Of a DNA stretch of 64,000 nt, positions 42,596 to 52,238 are shown in pieces. The first letter of the stretch is position 1. Each line of letters starts with the position of its first letter. Below the pieces are notes generated by a model, which worked only from the letters and a program-made list of their open reading frames with translations, made no database searches and was not told the origin of the DNA. The position numbers and the translations under genes are program-made. Source of the DNA: Pseudarthrobacter oxydans (GTDB lineage Bacteria > Actinomycetota > Actinomycetes > Actinomycetales > Micrococcaceae); NCBI RefSeq assembly GCF_030812335.1, contig NZ_JAUSSN010000001.1, forward strand, positions 1-64,000, given 5' to 3'.

Positions 42596-43105
42596 TCAGC
42601 TCGCCTTAACCCGCGACTGGACCAGGTTGGCGAACGGCAGCCGGCCGTATTCCTCCACGAACGCGGCGTGGTATCCGGCTTCGGCCGCGTTGAGCTGCTC
42701 AACGGGCAGCTCCTTCCACGCGACGGTCAGCGACCCGGCCGCGGCGAGCTGCCAGATCAGCCGGCCGTCCCAGTGGCCAGGCGGCTTGCCCTTGCCGAAG
42801 TCGACGAACTCCTGGATCTGCCGGCGCAGCCCGCGGTTGCCCTTGCTCCCGGGGCCGGCCTTGCCCAGATAGAGGACGTCGGCCCCGTTGACCCATTCGG
42901 CGGCGAGTGCGTCCGTCTTCAGGGTGGGGTCCTTCTTCTTGAAGATGCCGGCGGTGCTCCTGGCCAGGAACTGCGCCCGAAAGCCCTCGGGCTGCAGCAC
43001 CGCGAAGATCCCGGGTTTCTGCGGGATCCGGTTGATATCCAGATCCCCGAGCGGCCGGAATCCGGTGAACCCGTCCTGCTTCAGTGACTGTCTGTTGATC
43101 GGCAT
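42596..43105 (-). CDS. GIY-YIG-like small protein
   Basis: 169 aa. PGIFAVL, then VLYLGKAGPGSKGNRGLRRQIQEF, resemble the GIY and YIG strands with a following Arg. The catalytic Glu may be in VEQLNAAEAGYHAAFVEEYG. It is predicted to be a small GIY-YIG domain protein, possibly a nuclease, but the motif is degenerate. AAGGAA precedes the ATG. Its stop is 9 bp from that of the amidohydrolase gene, convergently. Confidence 0.6.
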   Translation of the reverse strand: MPINRQSLKQDGFTGFRPLGDLDINRIPQKPGIFAVLQPEGFRAQFLARSTAGIFKKKDPTLKTDALAAEWVNGADVLYLGKAGPGSKGNRGLRRQIQEFVDFGKGKPPGHWDGRLIWQLAAAGSLTVAWKELPVEQLNAAEAGYHAAFVEEYGRLPFANLVQSRVKAS

Positions 43106-43192
43106 GGGTTCCTTGGGTTGGGGGCGCTGCGTTCCTTCAAAGCTTACGGACGCGCGGCTTCCGTGGCCGCTCCAAATGTCGGACGTGCCCGA

Positions 43193-43198
43193 TAGCGT
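43193..43198 (+). promoter_or_regulatory. -10 box, HNH endonuclease gene (leaderless)
   Basis: TAGCGT, 6 nt before the ATG at 43205, with no Shine-Dalgarno. Confidence 0.4.
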
Positions 43199-43204
43199 GG
43201 TTCC

Positions 43205-44659
43205 ATGGACGGCAATCAGGGGCCCGACCAGCCTCAGCCAAAACAGGCTCAGCCAGAACAGGTGACAGTCATGGATGCGGCCCGTTCGCTGGCCGCTGTC
43301 CGGCCGTCCGGGAACGTGCCCGAGCTGGACGGTGCGCGTTTGATTGCTGAAATCCGGTCCCTGGAAGACCACAAGTCTGCCCTGGCTGCCCGTCAGGCCC
43401 GGCTGTCCGTCGCCTTCGACCTGATCCAGCGCCGCGAACAGCGGGACCGTGGGATACCGGCCGGGGAGCTGGGCTCCGGGGCCGGCGCGCAGATCGCCCT
43501 GGCCCGGCGGGAATCCCCGGCCCGCGGCGGCCGGCTCCTGGGCCTGGCGAAGGCCCTCGTCACCGAAATGCCCCACACCCTCGCGGCCCTGGAGACCGGA
43601 CAGCTCAACGAATGGCGCGCCACCCTGCTGGTGAAGGAAACCGCCTGTCTCTCCGCGGAGGACCGGGCCGCCGTCGACGCCGAACTCGCCCCCGACACCG
43701 GGACCTTCGACGGCGCCGGGGACCGGGGAATCATCGCCGCGGCCCGCACCGCCGCGTACCGGCGGGACCCGCGCTCGGTCACCCAGCGCGCCAGCCACGC
43801 GAGCACCGAACGGCACGTCAGCCTCCGCCCGGCCCCGGACACCATGTGCTACCTCACCGCCCTGCTCCCCGTCGCCGCCGGGGTTGCCGTCTATGCCGGC
43901 CTCACCCGGCACGCCGACACCCTGCGGGCCGCCGGGGACCCCCGGACCCGCGGGCAGCTCGTGGCCGACACCCTGGTCGAACGCACCACCGGCACGGCCG
44001 GCGGGATCAGCGGGATCGAGATCCAGCTCGTCATGACCGACCGCACCCTCTTCCAGGCCGACAGCGAACCCGCACGCCTCCCCGGCTACGGCATCGTCCC
44101 CGCCGGCTGGGCCCGGGACCTCCTCACCACCACCGGGGACACCACCGGGAACACTGCCGGGGACGCCGCCGGTGACAGGGCCATGAACGTCTGGCTGCGC
44201 CGGCTCTACACCGCCCCCGGCACCGGCGAGCTCACCGCGGTGGATTCCCGTGCACGGCTCTTCCCGGCCGGGCTCCGCCGTTTCCTCACCGCCCGCGACG
44301 ACACGTGCCGCACGCCCTACTGCGACGCCCCCATCCGCCACTTCGACCACATCATCCCCTGGCACCGTGGCGGCACCACCACCCAGGACAACGGGGCCGG
44401 GCTCTGCGAAGCCTGCAACCACACCAAAGAAACCCCCGGCTGGTCCTCCCGGCCACGCCCCGGCCCCCGACACACCCTCGACGTCACCACCCCCACCGGC
44501 CACACCTACCAAGCCACCGCCCCGCCCCTGCCGGGAACCCCGGCCCGCCAGCCGGAACCGGACCTGGCCGCAGCAAAGAGCCCGGACCACCGCCGCCAAC
44601 GCCACCGCCGAGCCAACGACCTCCACCGCACCCGAAGACAAAACCAACCCGCAGCCTGA
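43205..44659 (+). CDS. DUF222/HNH endonuclease-signature protein
   Basis: 484 aa. A DUF222 helical domain (about 35-330) is followed by an HNH nuclease module, [20 protein letters not shown]...CEACNHTKE, in which Cys pairs bind zinc and DHIIPWH is the catalytic beta-beta-alpha strand. The C-terminus is Pro- and Arg-rich. These 13E12-type genes are repeated in actinobacterial genomes; function unproven. A 3' stretch from about 44440 is markedly C- and A-rich. It ends 22 bp from the convergent glycosidase gene. Confidence 0.85.
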   Translation: MDGNQGPDQPQPKQAQPEQVTVMDAARSLAAVRPSGNVPELDGARLIAEIRSLEDHKSALAARQARLSVAFDLIQRREQRDRGIPAGELGSGAGAQIALARRESPARGGRLLGLAKALVTEMPHTLAALETGQLNEWRATLLVKETACLSAEDRAAVDAELAPDTGTFDGAGDRGIIAAARTAAYRRDPRSVTQRASHASTERHVSLRPAPDTMCYLTALLPVAAGVAVYAGLTRHADTLRAAGDPRTRGQLVADTLVERTTGTAGGISGIEIQLVMTDRTLFQADSEPARLPGYGIVPAGWARDLLTTTGDTTGNTAGDAAGDRAMNVWLRRLYTAPGTGELTAVDSRARLFPAGLRRFLTARDDTCRTPYCDAPIRHFDHIIPWHRGGTTTQDNGAGLCEACNHTKETPGWSSRPRPGPRHTLDVTTPTGHTYQATAPPLPGTPARQPEPDLAAAKSPDHRRQRHRRANDLHRTRRQNQPAA

Positions 44660-44681
44660 ACGTTGCCGGACAAAGGGGCGG

Positions 44682-46814
44682 CTACTGCCCAAACCACGAC
44701 TCGGCCAAAGCCACATCAGCCTCCATGGTGTAGTTGCCGGCCGAATGCCCGAGCGCCAGGCGGTAGCTGCCGGTCGAGGTGTGCCACTGCCCGCCGTCGG
44801 TGTCGTAGGACGCGAACAGCCGAGGGTCAACGTCCAGCGCGACGGTCCGTGATTCGCCGGGTTCGAGGTCCACGCGTTCGAAGCCGAGCAGCCGCATCCG
44901 GGGACCCGCGGGGTCCTCGAGGAGGTAGAGCTGGGGCACGTCGGCCCCGCGGCGTGGTCCGGCATTGGTGACGGTGAACTCGGCCCGTACCCCGTCCCGG
45001 TCCTGCACTGTCAGCTCCGCATAGCTGAACCGGGTGTAGCTGAGACCGTGGCCGAAGGGAAAGAGGGGCTCCTGCGCCGTCTTCGCGAACCAGCGGTAGC
45101 CGACGTCGGATCCCTCGTTGTAGGTGATCGTCGTCGGGGTCCCCCACGGCGTGCCGAGGCCCGGAAGCTCCGGCCGCGGTGTCTGGTCCAGGGCGGCCGG
45201 GAAGGTCAGCGGGAGTTTCCCGGAGGGGTTGGTGACGCCGGTGAGGATTTCGGCGATCGCCTGGCCGCCGCACTGCCCGGGGTACCAGGCCGCGAGGACG
45301 GCCCGGACCTTCGGCAGCCACGGCATCGCCACGGGGTTGCCGGTCTCAAGGACGACGACGGTGTTCGGGTTGGCGTCCGCGACCGCCTCGATCACGGCGT
45401 CCTGGCCCCATGGCAGGGACAGGTCCGCGTTGTCGTAGCCCTCGCCCTCCACTCGGATGCCGAAAACGACCGTGACATCACAACGGCGTGCCAGCAGCCC
45501 CGCCTCGGCAGGGCTCATTCCGGGGTCGTATTCGATCTCCGCGCCGGGCAGCAGCTTCTGCAGTTCCGCCAGCGGCGAGGAGGGCAGCAGGTACAAGTTC
45601 CGCATGCTGCCCATGATGCCCGGGCCGCCGACCGTATGGACCTCGGCGTAGCCGCCGGGCGGGGTGACGGCACTGGAGCCGCAGCCGGTGGGTACGCCGA
45701 GCTGGGCATGTCCCCCGATGACCGCAATCGTGAGCGGCGCGCCCGGAGGAGACGGCGAGTTCAGCGGAAGCACGCCGTCGTTCTTGAGCAGGACAATGCC
45801 CTGCCGCGCCGTCTCCAGCGCGATGTCGGCATGGGCGGACAGGTCGACGTCGGGTGTCCCCTCCCAGCGGTCGATGCCGACGTCGAAAATGGCGTACAGG
45901 ATGCGCTGCACCATCCCGGTCAGGCGTTCCTTAGGGAATTCGCCCGCCTCGTAGGCGGCCCGCAGCGGAGCGGTGAAGGTTTCCTTCCCCCACATCATGA
46001 CGTCGATCTGCACACCGGATTCCTGGTCCTGGCCACGCAGCGCGAAGTCCCAGCCCGGCGTCGCGCCCCAGTCGGACATCACCCAGCCGGGGAAGCCCCA
46101 GGCGCCCTTCAGGATGCCCTCCAGCAGCGCCTCGTTGCCGCCTGCGTAGGTGCCGTTGATCTTGTTGTAGCCGGTCATGACCGAGCCGGGTCCGGCGCGT
46201 TCGATGGCGATTTCGAACGCGAGCAAGTCGGCTTCCCGGTGGGCGGCCGGGTCGATGACGGCGTCCAGCCAGTGCCGGTTGGTCTCGTTGCAGTTCAGGG
46301 AAAAGTGCTTGACCGTAGAGATGACCTGCTCGCCCTGGATTCCCCGGACCGACTCCGCGCCGAGGACCCCGGTAAGCCAGGGGTCCTCGGAGAGGTACTC
46401 GAAGTTCCGGCCGTTGCGCGGGTCGCGGTGCAAGTTGAGGCCACCGGCGAGCTGGACATTGAGCCCTTTGCTCCGGGCCTCCCTGCCCACCAGTTGCCCG
46501 GATCGGCGGGCGAGTTCGGGGTTGAAGCTGGCCCCTAGGGCGATCGACGCCGGGAGCGCGGTGGCGGTGTCGCCCTCCCGGTAGCCCGGGTTGGTGACGC
46601 CCAGGCTCGCGTCGCTCATCAGCAGGGCCGGGATGCCAAGCCGCGGGATTCCGGGCGTGTAGCCGGCGCTCATCGGGACGCCGTCCGGGATGCGCGGATC
46701 CTTCTCCGTGAGGACCTCGTTGGTGCCCATGACGCTGATCAGGAGGGAAAACCGCTCCTCATCCGTCAGTTGTGCCTCGACTTCACGGGCCCGTGCCATC
46801 GCTTCTGAATTCAC
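44682..46814 (-). CDS. Glycoside hydrolase family 3, beta-glucosidase-like
   Basis: 710 aa. The nucleophile Asp is in WVMSDWGATPGWD, the substrate-binding motif is NLHRDPRNGRNFEYLSEDP and KHFSLNCNETNR fits family 3. The middle alpha/beta sandwich (VIGGHAQLGVPTG) and C-terminal fibronectin-III-like domain (about 610-700, LYLLEDPAGPRMRLLGFERVDL) are present. No signal peptide, so it probably acts inside the cell on imported oligosaccharides. The GTG start at 46814 has a GCAGG-like Shine-Dalgarno; an ATG at 46799 is possible. Confidence 0.92.
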   Translation of the reverse strand: MNSEAMARAREVEAQLTDEERFSLLISVMGTNEVLTEKDPRIPDGVPMSAGYTPGIPRLGIPALLMSDASLGVTNPGYREGDTATALPASIALGASFNPELARRSGQLVGREARSKGLNVQLAGGLNLHRDPRNGRNFEYLSEDPWLTGVLGAESVRGIQGEQVISTVKHFSLNCNETNRHWLDAVIDPAAHREADLLAFEIAIERAGPGSVMTGYNKINGTYAGGNEALLEGILKGAWGFPGWVMSDWGATPGWDFALRGQDQESGVQIDVMMWGKETFTAPLRAAYEAGEFPKERLTGMVQRILYAIFDVGIDRWEGTPDVDLSAHADIALETARQGIVLLKNDGVLPLNSPSPPGAPLTIAVIGGHAQLGVPTGCGSSAVTPPGGYAEVHTVGGPGIMGSMRNLYLLPSSPLAELQKLLPGAEIEYDPGMSPAEAGLLARRCDVTVVFGIRVEGEGYDNADLSLPWGQDAVIEAVADANPNTVVVLETGNPVAMPWLPKVRAVLAAWYPGQCGGQAIAEILTGVTNPSGKLPLTFPAALDQTPRPELPGLGTPWGTPTTITYNEGSDVGYRWFAKTAQEPLFPFGHGLSYTRFSYAELTVQDRDGVRAEFTVTNAGPRRGADVPQLYLLEDPAGPRMRLLGFERVDLEPGESRTVALDVDPRLFASYDTDGGQWHTSTGSYRLALGHSAGNYTMEADVALAESWFGQ

Positions 46815-47287
46815 GCGTTGCCTGCTTTCGGGGTCTCCCGGGGGCGTTGGGCGCCGCGGCGGAGTGGGCACCTGGGATCGGTTCCATCATGCCCGTGGCG
46901 GTGAGGCGGGGCCAGAGGTTCGCGCGGGTTTTGGTGCCCGGGCGCCGGGGGACACGACCGACGGCTGTGACAGCTCAGTCGCGCGCGTCTGGACCAGGTG
47001 GGCGAAGGAAGTCGGCCCTGTGCGGTGCGCTCGGCGCTTTCGCCTTAAACGCAAGGCCTGCAGGTACTTTCGCGATCTCGCTATGAGACGGCTCGGACAT
47101 TCTCATGTCCAGAACGACCCGGCTTAATCCAGTGGTTACCTGCAGGCGCTTTAAGCGTACGCCCGCCCATTCAGCGTGACTAGGGGTCCGTGGCCTCTTC
47201 CGGAGTCCGAAAAAACGCCCCGGCGCCCGAAAGCGTAGAGTGGAACCAGACGCCTGATTCTGGACGCCGAGCGCTGAGGGAGAAATC
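46815..47287. other. Intergenic region with large imperfect inverted repeat
   Basis: 473 bp between the divergent family 3 glycosidase and UDG-like genes. It contains the inverted repeat at 47041-47157, listed separately; the flanks are otherwise without a recognised gene. The stretch is less GC-rich than its neighbours. Confidence 0.5.
47041..47157. repeat. Imperfect inverted repeat, about 117 bp in total
   Basis: CGCCTTAAACGCAAGGCCTG plus CAGGTA (47041-47066) faces TACCTGCAGGCGCTTTAAGC plus G (47137-47157). The inner 11 bp (GCCTGCAGGTA) match perfectly and the outer parts share CGC..TTAAA.GC. About 70 bp lie between. It could be a remnant of a small mobile element or a large regulatory palindrome. 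Confidence 0.6.
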
Positions 47288-47905
47288 GTGACGATTGACT
47301 GGGACGAAAAGAAGACCCTGCTGCAGGAACCGAACATCGCCGCCGTAACGCAGCTTTGCGACGAACTGATGGAAAAGAAGCCGGGGTCGGTCGTCCCCTA
47401 CATCGATCCCGTCCATGACGAGGACGAGTGCCGGATCGTCAGCCTCCACATCGCCCCGGGCAAGGGCACCGAATCGGGCTTCGTTTCCCACTTCAACGAT
47501 GACGAGGCCGCCCGCCGCGCCACCTCCATCTACGAGGCCGTCGAGCTTGACCCCCGGTACGTGATGCCGTGGAACGCCTACCCCTGGGTGCGCGATCCCG
47601 AGCTCCCCTCCGCGCTGAACGTCCAGGAGAAGACGGACGGGCTGCGGCCATTCCGCCAGTTCCTCAAGATCAACAGGCGCGTCTCGGCCGTCATCGCCCA
47701 CGGCGCCGACGCCCACGCCTTCCTGACACTCTTCGAGAAGACCTACCACTCCTCCCTGAAGAACCGCGGAGTCAAAATCTACAAGGCCACCGCCCTGGGC
47801 GGCCGCGCCTTCGCAGTCTCGGCCGTCAAGCAGGAAGAACTCCTGAGCAAGAACGTCGAGGTCTACAAGGACGCCATGCAGCGGGCAGGCATCCAGCACC
47901 TCTGA
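47288..47905 (+). CDS. Uracil-DNA-glycosylase-like protein
   Basis: 205 aa. VVPYIDPVHDEDECRIVSLH, then VMPWNAYPWVRD (a motif resembling the UDG N-x-x-P-W loop) and FEKTYHSSLKN near the C-terminus. The first half fits the UDG superfamily fold, but the classic GQDPY is not present; the catalytic role is therefore uncertain. GAGGGAG precedes the GTG start. Stand-alone gene. Confidence 0.55.
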   Translation: MTIDWDEKKTLLQEPNIAAVTQLCDELMEKKPGSVVPYIDPVHDEDECRIVSLHIAPGKGTESGFVSHFNDDEAARRATSIYEAVELDPRYVMPWNAYPWVRDPELPSALNVQEKTDGLRPFRQFLKINRRVSAVIAHGADAHAFLTLFEKTYHSSLKNRGVKIYKATALGGRAFAVSAVKQEELLSKNVEVYKDAMQRAGIQHL

Positions 47906-48060
47906 TCCGCCGGTATAGGACAGGCACGACGGCGGTTCGCCACCCCCGGTCCGCGTAGGGTCCAACGGCCCTGCCCAAGCCGGGCGGTGCTTGGTGAGCT
48001 TGAGTCGGGCCCGGACGGACGCGTCCCCTGGTGCGGCTCGCTCCCGAAAAGGACTCGGCG

Positions 48061-48252
48061 ATGGGACAGTTGGGCGGCAAGGTGGCCCTCACCGGCGTCT
48101 TCAACGGCATCAATGCCGCCGCCCCGGCTATGCCAGGCGCAGCGCCCGCCTCTATCATCAACATCCCCTCGATCGCGGGACTCCAGGCCTACGAGACCCT
48201 TTCCGGCTGCACCGCCTCGAAGTTCGCGGCGGTAGCGCCGCCCGCCGTCTAA
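48061..48252 (+). pseudogene. Remnant of a short-chain dehydrogenase gene
   Basis: A 63-residue ORF begins [10 protein letters not shown], as in many SDR enzymes, and continues with [26 protein letters not shown] and TASKFA, which in intact SDRs lie about 100-150 residues later. The intervening cofactor-binding and central part is missing, and the C-terminal half is lost. This looks like an internal deletion followed by truncation; the Shine-Dalgarno AAAAGGA still precedes the ATG. It lies 17 bp before ldh and may still be transcribed. Confidence 0.7.
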
Positions 48253-48269
48253 CCGGAAAGAAGAATCCC

Positions 48270-49226
48270 ATGTCCCAGAGTCCCGGCTCAAAGCTCGCAA
48301 TTGTCGGCGCCGGCAGCGTCGGCACGTCCCTCGCCTACGCCGCCCTGATCCGCGGCTCGGCCAGCAGCGTCGCCCTCTTCGACGTCAATGCCACCAAGGC
48401 CGAGGCCGAAGTGCTGGACCTGGCCCACGGCACCCAGTTCGCCGCCGCCGCGGCAACCGTCACCGGCGGCGGGGACATCACCGCGGTGGAGGGCGCCGAC
48501 GTCGTCGTCATCACCGCCGGGGCCAAACAGGCACCGGGCCAGACGCGGCTGGACCTGGCCGGCACGAACGTTCGCATCCTCGAGCAGCTCATGCCGCAGC
48601 TGCTCACGCACGCCCCGGACGCGGTCTACGTCCTGGTGACCAACCCCTGCGATGTGCTGACCGTCGCGGCGCAGAAGATCTCCGGTCTGCCTTCCTCGCG
48701 AATTTTCTCCTCCGGCACCGTGCTGGATACGTCCCGGCTGCGGTGGCTGCTGGCGCGCAAGGCCGGGGTCTCCCTCACCAGCGTGCACGCCAGCATGGTG
48801 GGCGAGCACGGCGACACCGAGTTCCCCATCTGGTCCGGCGCCACGATCGGGCCGGTCCCGATCCGCAACTGGACGGTCGACGGCGAACGCGTCTTCACCC
48901 CCGACTACCTCGCCGAAACCGCTAGTGAAGTGACGCACGCAGCCTACAAGGTGATCGCGGGCAAGGGCGCCACGAACTACGCGATCGGCCTGTCCGGCGC
49001 GCGCATCGTGGAGGCGCTGCTGCGCGCGGAAAACGCGGTCCTGCCGGTGTCGACCGTGCTGGACGGGCAGTACGGGATCACCGGGGTGGCGCTGTCGCTG
49101 CCCAGCATTGTGGGGCATGGCGGGGTCCGCGCCGTGCTGGATACCCCCATGGACGACGGCGAACTGGCCTCCCTGCAGCATTCGGCGGAGACACTGCAGC
49201 AGAGTCTGGCGACGCTGGGGATTTAG
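48270..49226 (+). CDS. ldh: L-lactate dehydrogenase
   Basis: 318 aa. Dinucleotide-binding [12 protein letters not shown] near the start, NPCDVLT, catalytic His in [14 protein letters not shown], and [15 protein letters not shown] with the substrate Arg. The residue pattern TLDTSR-like and absence of the malate-specific Arg in the active-site loop support lactate rather than malate. Converts pyruvate to L-lactate with NADH. GGAAAGAAGA precedes the ATG. Its 3' end overlaps the convergent CDF gene by 4 bp. Confidence 0.93.
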   Translation: MSQSPGSKLAIVGAGSVGTSLAYAALIRGSASSVALFDVNATKAEAEVLDLAHGTQFAAAAATVTGGGDITAVEGADVVVITAGAKQAPGQTRLDLAGTNVRILEQLMPQLLTHAPDAVYVLVTNPCDVLTVAAQKISGLPSSRIFSSGTVLDTSRLRWLLARKAGVSLTSVHASMVGEHGDTEFPIWSGATIGPVPIRNWTVDGERVFTPDYLAETASEVTHAAYKVIAGKGATNYAIGLSGARIVEALLRAENAVLPVSTVLDGQYGITGVALSLPSIVGHGGVRAVLDTPMDDGELASLQHSAETLQQSLATLGI

Positions 49227-50371
49227 GCGGCCTGCGGCGACCCTGCTGCGGCGAAGTCGGGCACAATCGTCACCGGTCCGACGTGCGGGAGGGCGCGGCG
49301 GACGCCGCGTTCCAGATTGGCCGTCACCGAGGCGAGCTCCACCAGGTGCGCGTCCGTCGGGATCGGCACCGTGATTTCCACGTGCAGCCGGTGGCCGGAC
49401 CAGCGCAGCCGGGCTGTGCCGCCCGAACGGGAGTGTTCCGCTACGACGGCCTCGACCCTCCGGGTCAGTCCAGGGTCGACACCGTCCATCAGCCGCCGCC
49501 CGACGTCGCGCACGGTGCCCCAGAGGAGGACGGCGATGGCGGCGGAAATCAGCAGGCCAACGATCGGATCCGCCAGCGGGAACCCGAGCCAGACGCCGAT
49601 GACGCCGACAACGACGGCCAGCGAGGTGAAGCCGTCCGTCCGGGCATGGACGCCATCAGCCACCAGCGCTGCGGAACCGATCCGCCGGCCGACACGGATC
49701 CGGTAGATCGCCACGAGTTCGTTGCCGGCGAAGCCCACCAGTCCCGCGGCGAGCACCCAGCCGAGGTTGTGCACGGGCTGGGGTTCGAAGAAGCGGCGGA
49801 TCGATTCGACGGCAGCCACCACCGCGGAGAGGGCGATCATCGCCACGATGAACAGCCCGGCGAGGTCCTCGGCCCGACCGAACCCGTAGGTGTAAGTCCG
49901 GGTGGCCTTCCGGCGGCCCAGCAGGAACGCGATCCACAGCGGGACCGCGGTCAGCGCGTCGGAGAAGTTGTGTACGGTGTCCGCCAGCAGCGCCACGGAG
50001 CCGCTGATCAGCACGATCACGAGCTGGAAGAGCGCGGTGGCGCCGAGGCCGAGCAGGGATATCTTGACGGCGCGGATGCCCTGGGAGCTGGATTCGAGCG
50101 CCTCATCGATGGAGTCCGCAGCGTCGTGCGAGTGCGGGACGAAGACTGACTGAAGCCAGCCCTTCAGGCCGGTGGCGTACGTGTGGTTGTGACCGGGCGC
50201 GCCGTGGTCGTGCGCGTCGTGGCCGTGCGCGCCGTGGTCATGGTCATGCACGTGGCCGTCCGGGCCGTGGTCATGGCCATGCGGGTGGGCGTGGACGTGC
50301 CCGTCGTCGTGGCTGTGCTCCTGACCCTCGCCGTGGCTGTGTTCGTCCACGGCATCAGACTGGCGGTTCAT
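49223..50371 (-). CDS. Cation diffusion facilitator (Zn/Co/Cd exporter)
   Basis: 382 aa. The N-terminal 70 residues are extremely His/Asp/Gly-rich ([12 protein letters not shown] type), a metal-binding region. Six transmembrane helices follow, with the metal site HNFSDA in [14 protein letters not shown] and a second [10 protein letters not shown]. The C-terminal domain about 300-382 is the cytosolic dimer domain. It expels Zn(II) or related ions by proton antiport. Its start overlaps the ArsR-type gene stop by 4 nt, so repressor and pump are co-transcribed. Confidence 0.93.
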   Translation of the reverse strand: MNRQSDAVDEHSHGEGQEHSHDDGHVHAHPHGHDHGPDGHVHDHDHGAHGHDAHDHGAPGHNHTYATGLKGWLQSVFVPHSHDAADSIDEALESSSQGIRAVKISLLGLGATALFQLVIVLISGSVALLADTVHNFSDALTAVPLWIAFLLGRRKATRTYTYGFGRAEDLAGLFIVAMIALSAVVAAVESIRRFFEPQPVHNLGWVLAAGLVGFAGNELVAIYRIRVGRRIGSAALVADGVHARTDGFTSLAVVVGVIGVWLGFPLADPIVGLLISAAIAVLLWGTVRDVGRRLMDGVDPGLTRRVEAVVAEHSRSGGTARLRWSGHRLHVEITVPIPTDAHLVELASVTANLERGVRRALPHVGPVTIVPDFAAAGSPQAA

Positions 50372-50703
50372 GCGCCGTGCCGCGGGGCCGTGCCGAGCGC
50401 GTGCTCGGCCTGATGGATGGCATCCATCACCAGTTGGCGTGCGTGGTCATTCTGCAACCGATAGAAGACTTTCGTGCCTTCCTGCCGTGTGGCGACCATG
50501 CCGCCCAGCCGCATTTTGGCCAGGTGCTGCGAGACTGCTGAGGCCGGCTTCCCGACGCAGTCTGCCAGGGCGTTGACCGGCAGCTCACCTTCTCCCAAAG
50601 CGAGGATCAAGCGGACACGCGTGGCGTCGGCCAGCATGGAGAACACTTCGACGGCCAGCTCCACGTGGGGGCTGTCGACCTCAATCCGCATATCTGCATT
50701 CAT
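50368..50703 (-). CDS. ArsR/SmtB-family metal-responsive repressor
   Basis: 111 aa. Winged helix with LADATRVRLILALGEGELPV and the DNA-recognition helix PASAVSQHLAKMRLGG. The last helix carries DH and HQAEH, resembling the alpha-5 metal site of CzrA/NmtR-type sensors of Zn, Ni or Co. It represses itself and the exporter until metal binds. A near-palindromic operator overlaps the start codon (50691-50712). Confidence 0.9.
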   Translation of the reverse strand: MNADMRIEVDSPHVELAVEVFSMLADATRVRLILALGEGELPVNALADCVGKPASAVSQHLAKMRLGGMVATRQEGTKVFYRLQNDHARQLVMDAIHQAEHALGTAPRHGA

Positions 50704-50712
50704 ACGCAGATA
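50691..50712. promoter_or_regulatory. ArsR/SmtB operator
   Basis: TATCTGC (50691-50697) and GCAGATA (50706-50712) are exact inverted copies with an 8-bp spacer, the arrangement of SmtB-type sites. The site covers the first codons of the ArsR gene, so the bound repressor blocks initiation. Confidence 0.7.
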
Positions 50713-50846
50713 CTGTCACAGTTGTCCCCTCCGGCCAATTGCGCCCTGCGCCGCCGGAACACAATCCCGCGGGCAGGCGTTGAAGACAGGTAGCCTGAGT
50801 GCTTCTCGACCCTGCCCAAAGCCGTAACTGCGAAAGGAGGGTGACG

Positions 50847-51410
50847 ATGTCCGCAGCCGCCGCGGCCAATCCCGTCGCCGTCCTCCGCCGTGCCGCACTG
50901 CTGGCCGGACTGCTCGCCCTGATTGCCGGTTTCCTGGGGATGCACATCATCTCCGGCTCCCATGGCCCGCACGCCCAATCGTCCCCTCCCGGCGGCATCC
51001 ACACTGCGCCGCACGCGACGGCGCCGCACGCCGCCGGCCAGGCGGCCGCCGACCAAACCGCCGGCGATCCTGCCGGGCACTCCAGCCACAGCGCCGCCGG
51101 CACTTTTTCGCAGGCCGACGAGGGCCCCGCTGCGGCGGAGACCGCGTCTGCGGTGGCACCCGCCACGGCGACAGTCGGCGGAACCCAGGTCCCGCCGTCG
51201 TGCACCTGCCAGGGCGGATGCGCCGAGACGCCAGCGGTTCATGTCGGCTGCATGCCGTCGCTGTCAGGGGCCCCGATGAGCGCCACTCATCCCGGGCCCG
51301 CCCTGCTGGAGGGCCGGCCCTGGACCGCAGAGGGGGCTGACCGCCCGTCCGGCTACGTTTACGTGCCGGGGACGCCCACGCCCCGGGACCTGTCCATCAG
51401 CCGCACGTAG
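50847..51410 (+). CDS. DUF6153-like membrane protein
   Basis: 187 aa. One N-terminal transmembrane helix (about 15-32, LLAGLLALIAGFLGMHII) is followed by a His/Ala/Ser-rich region and a Cys cluster SCTCQGGC plus a later HVGC, possibly metal-binding. The pairing with a downstream DUF305 gene is common in actinobacteria. Function unknown; the metal-exporter operon next door suggests a copper or metal theme. GAAAGGAGGG precedes the ATG. Confidence 0.7.
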   Translation: MSAAAAANPVAVLRRAALLAGLLALIAGFLGMHIISGSHGPHAQSSPPGGIHTAPHATAPHAAGQAAADQTAGDPAGHSSHSAAGTFSQADEGPAAAETASAVAPATATVGGTQVPPSCTCQGGCAETPAVHVGCMPSLSGAPMSATHPGPALLEGRPWTAEGADRPSGYVYVPGTPTPRDLSISRT

Positions 51411-51542
51411 GACCGGGCATGTGCCGTGACGACGCCGGCGCACCACCATCCGCCCCCAGCGCACGGCCGCCGATTCCAGCAGCCTCCGCGCGGCTCCAAC
51501 CCGCCGGCGTCCACCGCCGGATCACGAAGGACACGACCTCCC

Positions 51543-52145
51543 ATGAAGAAGACCCTCCCTATTTCCGCCGCCGCCCTCGCCGCCGTGATGGCACTGGCCG
51601 GCTGCTCCACCCCCGGCACCTCCGGCGGAAGCAGCAGCATGCCCGGCATGGACCACAGCACCATGGGCTCAAGTGCCGCACCCGCGGCCGCGAACCACAG
51701 CGGCTCGGACACAATGTTCGTCCAGGGAATGATCCCGCACCACGCCCAGGCCGTGGAGATGAGCGACATCATCCTGAAGAAGCAGGGCATCGACGCCAGG
51801 ATCACCGCGCTGGCCACGAAGATCAAGGCCGCCCAGGCGCCCGAGATCGAGAAGATGACCGGCTGGCTCAAGGCCTGGAATGAACCCACGCAGGCACCGG
51901 GCGGCCACTCTATGACGGGCATGATGAGCGGCGAGGACCTCACCCAGCTCGACGCCGCCCAGGGAACCGAGGCCGCGAAGCTGTTTCTCCGCCAGATGAT
52001 CGCGCACCACGAGGGCGCCGTCGAGATGGCCAACGCCGAGGTCCGCAGCGGCAAGAACGCCGAAGCCATCCAGCTGGCCAAGGACATCGCGGCCTCCCAG
52101 ACGGACGAAATCCAGGAAATGCAGGAACTGCTCGCGGGGCTGTAG
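51543..52145 (+). CDS. DUF305 lipoprotein
   Basis: 200 aa. Lipoprotein signal MKKTLPISAAALAAVMALAGC with lipobox ALAGC. The DUF305 (CopM-like) domain has two repeats with His pairs, GMIPHHAQAVEMS and QMIAHHEGAVEMA, and several Met-rich stretches (MPGMDHSTMG), typical of metal-binding ferritin-like proteins linked to copper. It is likely anchored outside the membrane. It follows the DUF6153-like gene. Confidence 0.9.
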   Translation: MKKTLPISAAALAAVMALAGCSTPGTSGGSSSMPGMDHSTMGSSAAPAAANHSGSDTMFVQGMIPHHAQAVEMSDIILKKQGIDARITALATKIKAAQAPEIEKMTGWLKAWNEPTQAPGGHSMTGMMSGEDLTQLDAAQGTEAAKLFLRQMIAHHEGAVEMANAEVRSGKNAEAIQLAKDIAASQTDEIQEMQELLAGL

Positions 52146-52201
52146 ACGAGCACCCGAGCTCAGGATGACGGCGGCCTCCGACACAGGGGCCGCCGTCACA
52201 G

Positions 52202-52231
52202 TTGACACGCCGATGTGACCCGTGCCATATT
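52202..52231 (+). promoter_or_regulatory. Promoter of the asparagine operon regulator
   Basis: TTGACA (52202-52207), 18 bp, CATATT (52226-52231), then 7 nt to the GTG start, so the message is probably leaderless. Confidence 0.7.
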
Positions 52232-52238
52232 TTGAAGC

